DNA from: Kordia sp039026955 | GTDB lineage: Bacteria; Bacteroidota; Bacteroidia; Flavobacteriales; Flavobacteriaceae | DNA length: 64,000 nt | Direction of reading: 5' to 3' | NCBI GenBank assembly: GCA_039026955.1 | Contig: JBCCLH010000027.1 | Span: 1-64,000 of the forward strand | In this document: one piece after another, positions 50,400 to 58,733 of the stretch | Layout: each line of letters opens with the position of its first letter | Position numbering within the stretch: position 1 is the stretch's first letter | Position numbers and translations under genes: made by a program | The notes under the pieces: model-generated | The model's input: the letters and a program-made list of their open reading frames with translations, nothing else | Database searches by the model: none | Told to the model about the DNA's origin: nothing

Positions 50400-50879
50400 G
50401 TGAAAATACTTAAAAAGCTAGCAGTTTTAGCAGTAATCGCCTTTATAATTTTACAATTTTTTGGACCTGAACGAAACGAAGGTGATGTTGCTGATTTAAA
50501 ACCCTTTATTGAAGAAACCAATTTGCCAAGTTCTGTAGCAGCGACTTTCAAAGTAGCTTGTTATGATTGCCATTCGAGCAATACACGGTATCCTTGGTAT
50601 AGCAATATTGAGCCAATTTCGTATTGGATGGCAGCACATATTGAGCACGGAAAAGAAGAACTAAACTTCTCTGAATGGAGTTCGTATTCTGCAAAACGAA
50701 AAGATCACAAGCTAGAAGAAATCATGAAAGAAATTGAGGAAGGGCATATGCCGATTCCATCTTATCTATGGACACACAGCGATGCAAAATTATCCGAAGC
50801 ACAAATCAAAGAAGTAGATGCTTGGGTGAAAGAAGCAAGAGCATTTTTGGCTGTGGAAATGATGCGGGAACCGGAGTAG
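50400..50879 (+). CDS. Haem-binding-domain protein with CxxCH
   Basis: A GTG at 50400 opens 'KILKKLAVLAVIAFIILQFF', a signal anchor; the longer upstream frame runs antisense through the HEAT gene and lacks any signal. 'VACYDCHSSNTRYPWYSNI' contains the CxxCH covalent haem site and the 'TRYPWYS' phrase of the Bacteroidota haem_bd family. Axial or contact residues may include Met in 'GHMPIP'. It should be a periplasmic, membrane-held c-type haem protein. Confidence 0.85.
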   Translation: MKILKKLAVLAVIAFIILQFFGPERNEGDVADLKPFIEETNLPSSVAATFKVACYDCHSSNTRYPWYSNIEPISYWMAAHIEHGKEELNFSEWSSYSAKRKDHKLEEIMKEIEEGHMPIPSYLWTHSDAKLSEAQIKEVDAWVKEARAFLAVEMMREPE

Positions 50880-51428
50880 GTTGTTGGGTTTTGGGTTTTG
50901 GGTGTTTGGTTTTAGGTATTAGTGATTAGGCATTAGGGATTAGTTTTTTTCTAACAACAAATGAAGCAAAAAAGTCTAAATGTAAAATGAAAAAGTATTT
51001 TTGTAGCTTTTATATATTAGTACTGAGTATTGAGTATTGAGAGGTTTCAAAGAATAGTTTTTACTAAGTTTAGAACCCAAAACTCATAACTCACAACTCA
51101 CAACTGAAAACCGAAAGCCAACCAACAACCAATTAAGAAGTTTAAAAGTTTACAGGTTTATAAGTTTATACTTCGAAACAAAAAATAAAGTCACATAACA
51201 ACCGATAACGGAGCGCAGCGACCAACTGACAACAAACGAAGCAAGAAAGTTTAAATATAAAATACTAAATGTAAAATGAAAAGTAGTTTTTTAATTAGCA
51301 GTTAGATATTAGTATTGAGAATTGAGATATTTATTAAGAAACTTCAAATTAACAAACAGACAAATTAACGAATCCACAAATCAACAACTAACAACAAGCA
51401 ACTAGCAGCCAACAACCAACACTCCAAC
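50880..51428. other. 549-bp gene-free, low-complexity region
   Basis: No frame looks like a gene. The start holds 'gggttttgggttttggg' and 'attagtgattaggcattagg' phrases. Two stretches (about 50955-50995 and 51235-51280) share 'aatgtaaaatgaaaa' and 'gaagcaa'. The end is A/C-rich 'cacaaatc'-type DNA running up to the sirtuin stop codon. It looks like drifting slippage repeats. Confidence 0.6.
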
Positions 51429-52115
51429 CTACATCAACTGCTCCACCACACTAACAACACCTGTAGAGGCTTTTTTAGCAATTACGGTTAGGTTTCCATA
51501 CGCGCCTTGGTTCACTGCAGGATACGGATCAATGAAGTAAATCGGCGTGTTTTGTGATACATAATTGATGAGACCCGCAGCCGGATATACTTGCATAGAA
51601 GTGCCAATAATCAACAAGATATCAGCTTCTACACATTCGGCAACTGCGGTTTCTATCATAGGAACATCTTCGCCAAACCATACAATATGTGGACGCAATT
51701 GTGATCCGCGCTTGCAGACATCGCCTACTACAATATCTCCTGGACAATCGTATATCTTGTATGGATAGTTGACACCTCGCATTTTAGACAATTCGCCATG
51801 TAGATGAATGATTTTTGAACTGCCCGCACGCTCGTGTAAATTGTCTACATTTTGGGTGACAATGGTGACATCGTACTTTTCTTCCAGTTTGACTAATGCT
51901 TTGTGTCCTTCGTTTGGAGAAACTTCTTGTAATTGTCGTCTTCGCTGATTGTAAAAATCGAGCACTAAGGCAGGATTTTTTTCAAAACCTGTTGGTGATG
52001 CCACTTCCATAATATCATGACCTTCCCACAGTCCATCTGCATCTCGGAAGGTTTTGATGCCACTTTCGGCACTAATTCCGGCACCCGTGAGTACAACTAT
52101 TTTTTCTTTTTCCAT
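51429..52115 (-). CDS. Sirtuin NAD-dependent protein deacylase
   Basis: The NAD-binding motif 'GAGISAESGI' (11-20), 'TQNVDNLHERAG' and the catalytic His in 'HLHGEL' (about 106) are intact. 'FYNQRRR' (Tyr55, Arg58) matches the class III pattern that favours succinyl or malonyl groups. The zinc loop is reduced: only two Cys (about 124 and 134) remain where four are usual, so the site may not bind zinc. Its start overlaps the upstream TPR gene by 19 bp, so the two are co-translated. Confidence 0.9.
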   Translation of the reverse strand: MEKEKIVVLTGAGISAESGIKTFRDADGLWEGHDIMEVASPTGFEKNPALVLDFYNQRRRQLQEVSPNEGHKALVKLEEKYDVTIVTQNVDNLHERAGSSKIIHLHGELSKMRGVNYPYKIYDCPGDIVVGDVCKRGSQLRPHIVWFGEDVPMIETAVAECVEADILLIIGTSMQVYPAAGLINYVSQNTPIYFIDPYPAVNQGAYGNLTVIAKKASTGVVSVVEQLM

Positions 52116-53278
52116 CTATTGTAAATGCGTGCGTTTGGTAAATGTATAAATTCGTTTGAGGAATCGTCTATAAATTCGATTAAGTCTTTTTTGTTGTATT
52201 CGTCATTTTCTATCATGCTATTCAGCAGGACAATATTATCTTCATGCTTTTCTAAAAAATCATACAAATACATCAAGTTGAGTTTGGCATTTTCAAAACC
52301 TGGATAGGCTCTAATCGTATTTGCAAAGGATTTTTCAGCGACTTCATAATCTTTAAATTGCCAAGCAGCATTTCCGCGAATATATTCCACAAAAATATCT
52401 TCTGTCGTAGCTTGTATATCGTCTAACAGTTGCATGGTCGCATTGTAATCTTTTAGCATTATATAATAATCGATCGCCATTAATTTTGTGGAAGGATCGT
52501 TTGGATAATTCTTTAAGTATTCGTCAATCGCTTCTAGATGAAACACTTCATTCAGTTGGGAAGCAATTTTGATTTTTGTTAGAAAATAGGCTCTTGTCTT
52601 AGTAAATTCTCCCGTAAGGTTACGAATCAATTCAAAAGCCTGTTTATACTTTTTTCGCAGCGCTAAATTCTTATAACGCCCCACAAAAACCATACTTTTT
52701 AAGCGCTCTTTGTTCACTTCTACACTTTCACTAGGAATGCTCAGTTGATATAAATCTTGATAAGTTGTACTTAAATATTCTCCAGTAGAATGTATGTAGA
52801 CATCTTGTAATTGAAATTCTTCATCTTGGTAGCTTAATTGATAATCGTGATAGTTTAAACCACTATTTTCAGAATACATGCGAAACAACAAGTGATACTT
52901 TCGTTCGTCCAAATGATAATAATAATTTACAATGCTGTAGGAAGTCCCATTTTCAATGGCGGCAAGAATGTTTCTTGGGAATAGATGAAATTTATCAAAA
53001 AAGATTCCATCTCTAAACAAGCGATTGAATTCTATCATAACATCTTCTTCGGCTAAATCTTCATTGATCGCAAGCACTTTATTTGCAAAACCTTCTACAT
53101 TGAAATTGTCCAGAAAAAAAGAGGAATCTTCTTCGTAGAAAGAATCCGCTAATTTTTGTCCAAAGGCAATAACTTTTCCATCATTCTCATCATTATTTCT
53201 CGCATACACTTCGGTTGCTTCTTGTGAAAACAACAGCATGCTATACAAAAAGAGGAGACATGAGAAGGTATATTTCAT
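52097..53278 (-). CDS. Secreted TPR-containing protein
   Basis: A signal peptide ('MKYTFSCLLFLYSMLLFSQE') opens the protein. The first 190 residues are mixed alpha/beta without a known domain. Residues about 210-370 form TPR-like helix pairs ('FVEYIRGNAAWQFKDYEVAE', 'GFENAKLNLMYLYDFLEKHE'). The stop codon lies inside the sirtuin gene's start, an odd pairing of a secreted and a cytoplasmic protein. Function unknown. Confidence 0.75.
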   Translation of the reverse strand: MKYTFSCLLFLYSMLLFSQEATEVYARNNDENDGKVIAFGQKLADSFYEEDSSFFLDNFNVEGFANKVLAINEDLAEEDVMIEFNRLFRDGIFFDKFHLFPRNILAAIENGTSYSIVNYYYHLDERKYHLLFRMYSENSGLNYHDYQLSYQDEEFQLQDVYIHSTGEYLSTTYQDLYQLSIPSESVEVNKERLKSMVFVGRYKNLALRKKYKQAFELIRNLTGEFTKTRAYFLTKIKIASQLNEVFHLEAIDEYLKNYPNDPSTKLMAIDYYIMLKDYNATMQLLDDIQATTEDIFVEYIRGNAAWQFKDYEVAEKSFANTIRAYPGFENAKLNLMYLYDFLEKHEDNIVLLNSMIENDEYNKKDLIEFIDDSSNEFIHLPNARIYNRWKKKK

Positions 53279-53354
53279 CCGAAATGTTTTATGATTGTAC
53301 TAAAATAATCAATTTATCCCTGATTTTTATTGCATTTTAGAAATAGCTAACGAT

Positions 53355-53385
53355 TTTGCATGCTTGGGTTTTTATGATAGTTTTG
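53355..53385 (+). promoter_or_regulatory. Promoter placed for leaderless transcription
   Basis: TTTG (53355-53358), 19 bp, TAGTTTTG (53378-53385): both boxes fit the Bacteroidota consensus. The ATG lies only four bases after the -7 box, so the mRNA may start at or very near the start codon. Confidence 0.55.
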
Positions 53386-53389
53386 CAAG

Positions 53390-54052
53390 ATGGTCGATCA
53401 ACAGTTATTAGCACATTTAGAAGGATATCTCACGGAACGCAGAAAAGAATTGTTTGTCAAGGTATTAGCCGAACGTACGCGTCATTTTACAGTAGCTGTG
53501 GAAGATGTGTACCAACTGCATAATACAAGCGCTGTATTGCGAAGCTGTGATGTTTTTGGATTGCAAGATGTCCATGTGATAGAAGAACGTTTAGGAAAAA
53601 AGATGGATCGGGAAATAGCGATGGGTGCACAAAAATGGGTAGATATTCATCGGTATAGTACCACAAAAAGTTGTATTGAAACACTGCGAGCGCAAGGATA
53701 TCGAATTATAGCAACGACGCCACACAAAGATCCACAGTATTTACACGAATTTGATATTACTCAAAAAGCGGCTTTCTTTTTTGGAAAAGAACGCGAAGGA
53801 TTGAGTGAAGAAGTACTTTCAGAAGCGGATGAGTTTTTAAAAATTCCTATGGTTGGTTTTACCGAAAGCTTGAATATTTCTGTATCTGCAGCGATTACCA
53901 TTCAGCATGCGACGACTCAATTGCGAAATTCTGAAATTACTTGGAAACTTACTGAAGAAGAAATTCTGGAAAAACGAATGGATTGGTGTAAGAAATCAAT
54001 TCGTAGTATTGATGATGTGTTGCAACGCTATCACGAGCTGCATTCAAAGTAA
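53390..54052 (+). CDS. trmH: TrmH-family tRNA 2'-O-methyltransferase
   Basis: The SPOUT motifs are present: 'VYQLHNTSAVLRSCDVFGLQ' (motif 1 with the catalytic-type Asn/Arg), 'FFFGKEREGLSEE' (motif 2) and 'IPMVGFTESLNISVSAAI' (motif 3, the knot that binds SAM). Length (220) and the 'MDWCKKSIR' tail fit TrmH, which methylates Gm18 in tRNA. Other TrmH-like targets (23S rRNA) cannot be excluded. The start follows the -7 box by four bases. Confidence 0.88.
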   Translation: MVDQQLLAHLEGYLTERRKELFVKVLAERTRHFTVAVEDVYQLHNTSAVLRSCDVFGLQDVHVIEERLGKKMDREIAMGAQKWVDIHRYSTTKSCIETLRAQGYRIIATTPHKDPQYLHEFDITQKAAFFFGKEREGLSEEVLSEADEFLKIPMVGFTESLNISVSAAITIQHATTQLRNSEITWKLTEEEILEKRMDWCKKSIRSIDDVLQRYHELHSK

Positions 54053-54088
54053 AGAAGTACTACAAACACAGTTACATATTGCTAATTA

Positions 54089-54202
54089 TTATAAACTTAT
54101 CAGCAAATAAATCGTATAAATCAGGCATACAATAGAAGCCGCGATGGAAGGAATAAGAATGCAAAAGGTAATGATGCGATCCTTGAAACTTAAATCTGTC
54201 AT
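54089..54202 (-). CDS. Tiny single-helix membrane protein (37 aa)
   Basis: A short frame starts ATG-ACA-GAT and ends TAA. It gives a charged start 'MTDLSFKDR' and then one continuous hydrophobic helix ('CILIPSIAASIVCLIYTIYL'). The charge then helix pattern is typical of small regulatory membrane proteins. It is convergent with trmH and ends 37 bp from its stop. No similarity can be tested here. Confidence 0.5.
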   Translation of the reverse strand: MTDLSFKDRIITFCILIPSIAASIVCLIYTIYLLISL

Positions 54203-54276
54203 GGTTTCGGTTTTAAAATTTTCTTCAAGAACTAAAAAAAATCACCAAAAAAAGAATTGAAAGCTTAGGGAATTAC

Positions 54277-54310
54277 TTTATCAGATATTAGGTTTTAAAT
54301 ATCTGATAAA
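54277..54310. other. Perfect 13-bp inverted repeat
   Basis: TTTATCAGATATT and AATATCTGATAAA are separated by eight bases. There is no T-run beyond the stem, and no gene overlaps it. It may be an operator for the small membrane protein gene or a transcript-end structure. Confidence 0.5.
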
Positions 54311-54397
54311 CTGCACTATATGTAAGAAAAATGCTTATGAAATAATTGTTACTAACTTAGATTTATAAATAATTTATTTTCAGAACATTAGAATTTT

Positions 54398-54856
54398 TTA
54401 CTTTCGGACTAAATTTTCTTCATACAAATCAATCCAATCTTGTGGCGACATTTTCTGCGCTAACTGCGCGATTAAATCATACGGAATATCGGTCATTCGT
54501 TTAAAACGGATACAACTTTTTCCCATGTCCAATTTGTACTTGGCATGTTTTGGATACTCAGCCACAAACCAATCCATGATTTCTTTGTTGGCATAAATTC
54601 CCATATGGTACAAGGCGACAAAATTTTTCTGCGAAGCAAAGCTGATAAAAGGCAACGGCAATTTAGGATCGCAGTGATAGCCATTCGGATAGGTTTCATG
54701 TGGCACCACATATGCAGGCATATTATACCCGATCACTTCTTTAAAACCTTCGGGTAAGTTTTCTTGTAGAATACTTCTGAGTTTTTGTATTACTTCTTTG
54801 CGCTCTTCTGGGAGTTGTTCAATATAAGCATCTACGGTATTTGCCTGGTATTTCAT
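54398..54856 (-). CDS. DUF1801 protein (YdhG/frataxin-like fold)
   Basis: 'TVDAYIEQLPEERKEVIQKL' at the start, 'EVIGYNMPAY' and 'SFASQKNFVALYHMGIY' match DUF1801 proteins, often labelled iron chaperones. 'LDMGKSCIRFKRMTDIPYDL' closes the domain. The size (152) is normal. A cytoplasmic protein; role uncertain. A single gene preceded by about 280 bp of AT-rich DNA. Confidence 0.82.
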   Translation of the reverse strand: MKYQANTVDAYIEQLPEERKEVIQKLRSILQENLPEGFKEVIGYNMPAYVVPHETYPNGYHCDPKLPLPFISFASQKNFVALYHMGIYANKEIMDWFVAEYPKHAKYKLDMGKSCIRFKRMTDIPYDLIAQLAQKMSPQDWIDLYEENLVRK

Positions 54857-55138
54857 GTTATTAGGTATTTAGGTGTTTTTAAAAGTACTATTTTTTATTC
54901 AATTTCAAACCATCCACGAAAAAACATAGCGTTAAGCGCTTAAAATTGTCTTTAAAAAGCCTATTTATAGAATATATTCTATATTTCTTTAAATACCTAA
55001 AAAATTCTAACTACAGAAAAATTAAGTGCTATTCTATTTTAATTGTAAGAATTTTATTTATATTTGTAGATGTATAGTCAATGTAGTTCCTCTCATCCTA
55101 TCCGTTTTATTGTAGACATATATCAATAATAAGTATAG

Positions 55139-56656
55139 ATGAAACAACTTTTTAAAACACTACCATTTATTGCATTAATATTAGTATTAATTGTTATTGC
55201 TTGTAAACATGATGATGTTACACGTCATGATGAACAAGTACAAGCGCAAGAAACGGATCTTATCATTCACATAGAATCGGGTGATCACCTGCGATATCTT
55301 CATCCAGCTGTCTTCCGAAAACTAGTAAAAACCTCAAAACATACTAAAATGTTACAGGTTGCTAAGGATGGCACGGGAAGTGGCGCCTATTCGCTGGCTT
55401 TAAATACCATACAAATCATTCATCGCAATACCTATAGACAATATACTACGCCTGTTCTTAATCATGCAGAACAAGATTTATACCTCATTAACTATATTTT
55501 AATCGAATTTGATGATGGCGACGCATATCAGTTTTTGATTAAATATCCACGTTTAGGAAATAATCAAGGTGGCGGAATAGATTATGCCAACGCAATCATG
55601 GAGTCCATTGATGGAGAAACACTACTGCAAAAAAGTGGTATTGACGGATCACGTCCCTGTTTAGATGGTGTACCTGAACTTGTAAATACGGTGCAACAAT
55701 ATATTTGTGAAACGACTCGATGCACAGGGCCAGAACGTCATCAATGGGGAGAACAATGTCCTTGTGCTAATCTCAGCTATTGTACAATGCCAACTAGAAC
55801 TTGCGGATGGCAAACCGTTAGTATATGGAGTTGTACTGGCGGCGGTGCTGGCGGAACTGGTCAAGGAAATGACGGCACAGCAAGTGGAGGTAGCAATGAT
55901 CCAGATGATGTAATTCAAGATGATCCGATTTTGACTGTGCCATTAATTGATTTACATGATGCCAATATTAAGAGCAAACTTTTAGAGTACAGTAATACCA
56001 CTATTATTAAAGATAAGTTGTCTGATTTAGGACAGAAAATTTTCAATCCAAACTATCATTTAGAAGATGGCGCAATGTATAAACGATTAGCTGATGGTCA
56101 ATTTCTAGAGCGTCCACCTGATGTTATAACAGATTTAGGAACGGAATTCATTCCTGAATTCAAGATTGGAGAAGTTGTTTCTTTACACATGCATCCTCAA
56201 AAGGCATGGGACTATAGTGGTACTGTTCCTATTCTTAGAAAAGTTTCTCCAATCTTTTCAAAAATTGACATTCATAAATTTTTAAAGTTTCGTAAATTTA
56301 GAACACATACCAATGAAGACATCACAGATAATAATGACAATGATATTGTTGCAATGTTGGCTAGTGAAACAGGAATTTATGCTTTGGTTGTTGGTGATGA
56401 TGTTAAGATGGATCAGGCATTAACAGCCTTGGGAAATGACCCTTTACAGAATCCTACTAGAAATTGGACATCTTTTGAAAAGAAATTTAATATGGATGTT
56501 TTAGATGAATGTGGTGATAATAATGATTGTCTTGTTAAAAAATGTGCTAAGTTCTTAAAAAGTAGACATCAGGAATTAGATAATCAATCACTTGGTATCA
56601 GCATGTATCAAGCTGTTATTATTAATGGAGAAATCGTACGTTGGAAAAAATTATAA
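55139..56656 (+). CDS. Cys-rich lipoprotein with JAMM-like C-terminal domain
   Basis: A lipobox ('VLIVIAC', Cys about 22) anchors the protein. Residues 30-170 are not recognised. A Cys-rich segment (about 180-240, ten or so Cys, for example 'CPCANLSYCTMPTRTC') leads into a Gly/Asp linker. The C-terminal part has 'EVVSLHMHPQ' followed by 'PIFSKIDIHKF' and 'MLASETGIYALVV'. This resembles the JAB/Mov34 (JAMM) metalloprotease pattern, His-x-His-Pro ... Ser-x-x-Asp, with a Glu before it. JAMM proteins cut isopeptide or peptide bonds with zinc. TATATTTG at 55059-55066 is a possible promoter box. It leads a run of unfamiliar genes. Confidence 0.7.
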   Translation: MKQLFKTLPFIALILVLIVIACKHDDVTRHDEQVQAQETDLIIHIESGDHLRYLHPAVFRKLVKTSKHTKMLQVAKDGTGSGAYSLALNTIQIIHRNTYRQYTTPVLNHAEQDLYLINYILIEFDDGDAYQFLIKYPRLGNNQGGGIDYANAIMESIDGETLLQKSGIDGSRPCLDGVPELVNTVQQYICETTRCTGPERHQWGEQCPCANLSYCTMPTRTCGWQTVSIWSCTGGGAGGTGQGNDGTASGGSNDPDDVIQDDPILTVPLIDLHDANIKSKLLEYSNTTIIKDKLSDLGQKIFNPNYHLEDGAMYKRLADGQFLERPPDVITDLGTEFIPEFKIGEVVSLHMHPQKAWDYSGTVPILRKVSPIFSKIDIHKFLKFRKFRTHTNEDITDNNDNDIVAMLASETGIYALVVGDDVKMDQALTALGNDPLQNPTRNWTSFEKKFNMDVLDECGDNNDCLVKKCAKFLKSRHQELDNQSLGISMYQAVIINGEIVRWKKL

Positions 56657-56659
56657 AAA

Positions 56660-57217
56660 ATGAAAAAATATATAACAATCTTAGCTTTAATAGGAATTAC
56701 ACATTGTATTGTTGCACAGACAATTATACCAATTGAACAAAAAAAGGGATTTCAAGAGGAAAATAATATAACTTATTATTATAAAGATGTTAATGGAACT
56801 CTAGCCAAGTTCACAGGAACTTGGAAATATGAAACTAACACAGAAGTTTTTGAAATTACATTTTATCTAAAAATTAATCAAAATAGTGGCAGTTATTTTT
56901 ATGATCAATTAACTAGTAAATTTTCATACATTAAGAATGGTGTCGAAATTTACAATACTTATCAAGAAATAGATCCATTAAACTTTTTTGGAGGTTTCTT
57001 TGTAGAACCAACTAATACAAATAAAATCAATATGTCTTATCATGAACCAAACGTAGTTTATAAGTCAAGATATAAACGTCTTAATTTAGAATATGTACCC
57101 GTAACTTCTATTGGTCAATTACCTACATTGATTTGGGAACGCAATGTTTGGCAGGGATCTCCAGCAACAACACCGTATCAAATTCCAAAGAATATGACAT
57201 TGGTGAAACAATATTAA
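56660..57217 (+). CDS. Secreted DUF6705-like protein
   Basis: After a signal peptide (1-20, ending CIVAQ) the phrases 'KFTGTWKYETNTEVFEI', 'TFYLKI' and 'DPLNFFGGFF' resemble a small beta-rich family of Bacteroidota (DUF6705, from memory). The fold is probably a lipocalin-like or beta-sandwich domain. It begins 3 bp after the JAMM-like gene, so they are co-transcribed. The ending 'NMTLVKQY' is polar. Function unknown. Confidence 0.65.
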   Translation: MKKYITILALIGITHCIVAQTIIPIEQKKGFQEENNITYYYKDVNGTLAKFTGTWKYETNTEVFEITFYLKINQNSGSYFYDQLTSKFSYIKNGVEIYNTYQEIDPLNFFGGFFVEPTNTNKINMSYHEPNVVYKSRYKRLNLEYVPVTSIGQLPTLIWERNVWQGSPATTPYQIPKNMTLVKQY

Positions 57218-57278
57218 TACAGAGTCTTTAGTTAAATTAGAGTTATTTTATTGAAGAATTATAAAGGATAGCAAACTA

Positions 57279-57335
57279 TTGGAAAAAGTTTTAAAAGGCG
57301 AATTACCAATCACTAAATTAGGATGTAATAACTGA
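57279..57335 (+). pseudogene. Possible decayed gene tail, copy 1
   Basis: In the gap before the next gene, 'TTGGAAAAAGTTTTAAAAGG' starts a short open stretch ending TGA that reads 'LEKVLKGELPITKLGCNN'. A related stretch occurs at 58226-58288, broken by a stop codon. They look like remnants of a duplicated coding end. Confidence 0.35.
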
Positions 57336-57341
57336 TGAATT

Positions 57342-57632
57342 ATGAAGCTTTCAATCATTCAAAATAACGCTAGTTTATTATTTTATAGTTTACTACTGAT
57401 ACAAATAATTTTAAGAGTAGTATTCTTTTTTTTCCATCATTATGTATATAATGGTGTAGGATATACAAATGTACTTTTTGGATATATTTGGGTCTTTAGC
57501 CTTATTCCTCTTAGTTTAATTCTAGGCTTTTTGGTGATCAAAGAAAACAGATATTCATCTTGGATAAAACCATTAGTTTCCTTTATAATCTCTTTGTTAA
57601 TTGTAGTAGGCGTTGGATTGATTAAAACATAA
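57342..57632 (+). CDS. Small three-helix membrane protein
   Basis: Three hydrophobic segments (about 10-33, 40-62, 75-93) fill the 96 residues. 'FFFFHHYVYNG' after the first helix is rich in aromatic and His residues. I recognise no family. It sits among other unfamiliar membrane and lipoprotein genes and may serve the JAMM-like protein, by position only. Confidence 0.6.
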   Translation: MKLSIIQNNASLLFYSLLLIQIILRVVFFFFHHYVYNGVGYTNVLFGYIWVFSLIPLSLILGFLVIKENRYSSWIKPLVSFIISLLIVVGVGLIKT

Positions 57633-57671
57633 AAATTGTACAAAGCAAGAACTGAAAAAATGCTACAACCA

Positions 57672-58145
57672 ATGAAACACATAATTGTACAAATTAGGAT
57701 AATTGTATCTATCCTTATATTATTATTTGTAGTACATGGATACAGCCAAGAAATATCAAAAGATAAAATTTACTTAGACTTTTCGTATTACAAACAAACA
57801 TGTGAGCATCAGGATCTTTCTCAGCATCTCAAAATCCAAAAGAAAGAAGGTATACAATTTAATCTTTGTGGTAAAGCTTTATTTTTTAACCCAGCTAAGC
57901 ATAAACCCAATACAATCGATAATAAGTATTTGAGTAATTATCCATTTACTAAATTAGAAGATGTAGATAAGCTTGTTGCTAATTGGCAAAGAAAAACAGA
58001 ACTAATTTTAGTCAAAGAGTATGGTTCATCTTTCCTAAAAACTACTAATAAAAATAACATGTTTGAAACTTATTTAATAGAAAAATTAGATAATGATTGT
58101 TTTGTGCTATATCGTGTGTATTGGAAGCATCAAGAAATGCAATGA
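57672..58145 (+). CDS. Secreted protein of unknown family
   Basis: The Met at 57672 opens a signal peptide ('IIVSILILLFVVHGYSQ'); the frame extends to a TTG at 57636. The mature part has a Cys pair ('YKQTCEHQDLSQHLKIQKKE', 'FNLCGK') that may form a disulfide. Mixed alpha/beta composition, no known domain. It lies in the same orientation as the membrane gene 39 bp upstream. Confidence 0.6.
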   Translation: MKHIIVQIRIIVSILILLFVVHGYSQEISKDKIYLDFSYYKQTCEHQDLSQHLKIQKKEGIQFNLCGKALFFNPAKHKPNTIDNKYLSNYPFTKLEDVDKLVANWQRKTELILVKEYGSSFLKTTNKNNMFETYLIEKLDNDCFVLYRVYWKHQEMQ

Positions 58146-58225
58146 TGAAACTTTCAAATCGTTGATAATTAATGATAAAATTCTTAAACCAAGTTGAAAA
58201 CAATATTGATAATAATTATACCTAA

Positions 58226-58288
58226 TTGGAAAGAAGTTGAAAAAGTCTAAAAAGAGAATTATCAATTAGCCGATTAAATTGTAATTGA
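58226..58288 (+). pseudogene. Possible decayed gene tail, copy 2
   Basis: A stretch starting TTGGAAAGAAG and ending TGT-AAT-TGA aligns with 57279-57335, but has a TGA in its frame and two extra codons. Shared phrases include gaattaTCAAT/gaattaCCAAT. It supports past duplication in this cluster. Confidence 0.35.
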
Positions 58289-58295
58289 TATTTAT

Positions 58296-58733
58296 ATGAA
58301 ACCAAAAATAATTACCAGCATTATTACTCTATATATAATTTTTTCTTGTAGCCATCAAGAAGAAATCAATGTTTTGTTTGAGAAAAATGAAATGATTGAA
58401 TATTTAATAAAAAAGCTTGATACGGTACATACTTACAATTGCAAAACTAAAAAATTAACAGATGTCGGAAATCAAGTTATCTTTAAGCTCTGTAATGAAC
58501 ATTTCATTAATTCCGATGCTGCTAATATTACATACGTAAAAAGTGAAGATTTAAAGAAAAATAACTTTATCAGTATGAAGAATTTTTTAGAGAACTATTC
58601 ACACTTGCGTGGAGTTGAAAATGACAATAAAATATTTTTTCTAGAAAAAAATGATGATAATTCTTATCAAAAATACCTTGTGAAATGGAGTAAAGATTTT
58701 TATGATTACGAACCATCACAAATGTTATACTAA
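58296..58733 (+). CDS. Small lipoprotein of unknown family
   Basis: The lipobox 'IIFSC' puts Cys at residue 18. The rest (about 125 residues) is Asn/Lys/Glu-rich with two further Cys ('TYNCKTKKL', 'FKLCNEHF') that may be bonded, like those in the secreted protein upstream. The two share the phrasing of a Cys ... Cys pair and a tail beginning with 'KNDDNSYQKYLV'-like beta sequence. Its stop overlaps the next ATG. Confidence 0.62.
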   Translation: MKPKIITSIITLYIIFSCSHQEEINVLFEKNEMIEYLIKKLDTVHTYNCKTKKLTDVGNQVIFKLCNEHFINSDAANITYVKSEDLKKNNFISMKNFLENYSHLRGVENDNKIFFLEKNDDNSYQKYLVKWSKDFYDYEPSQMLY

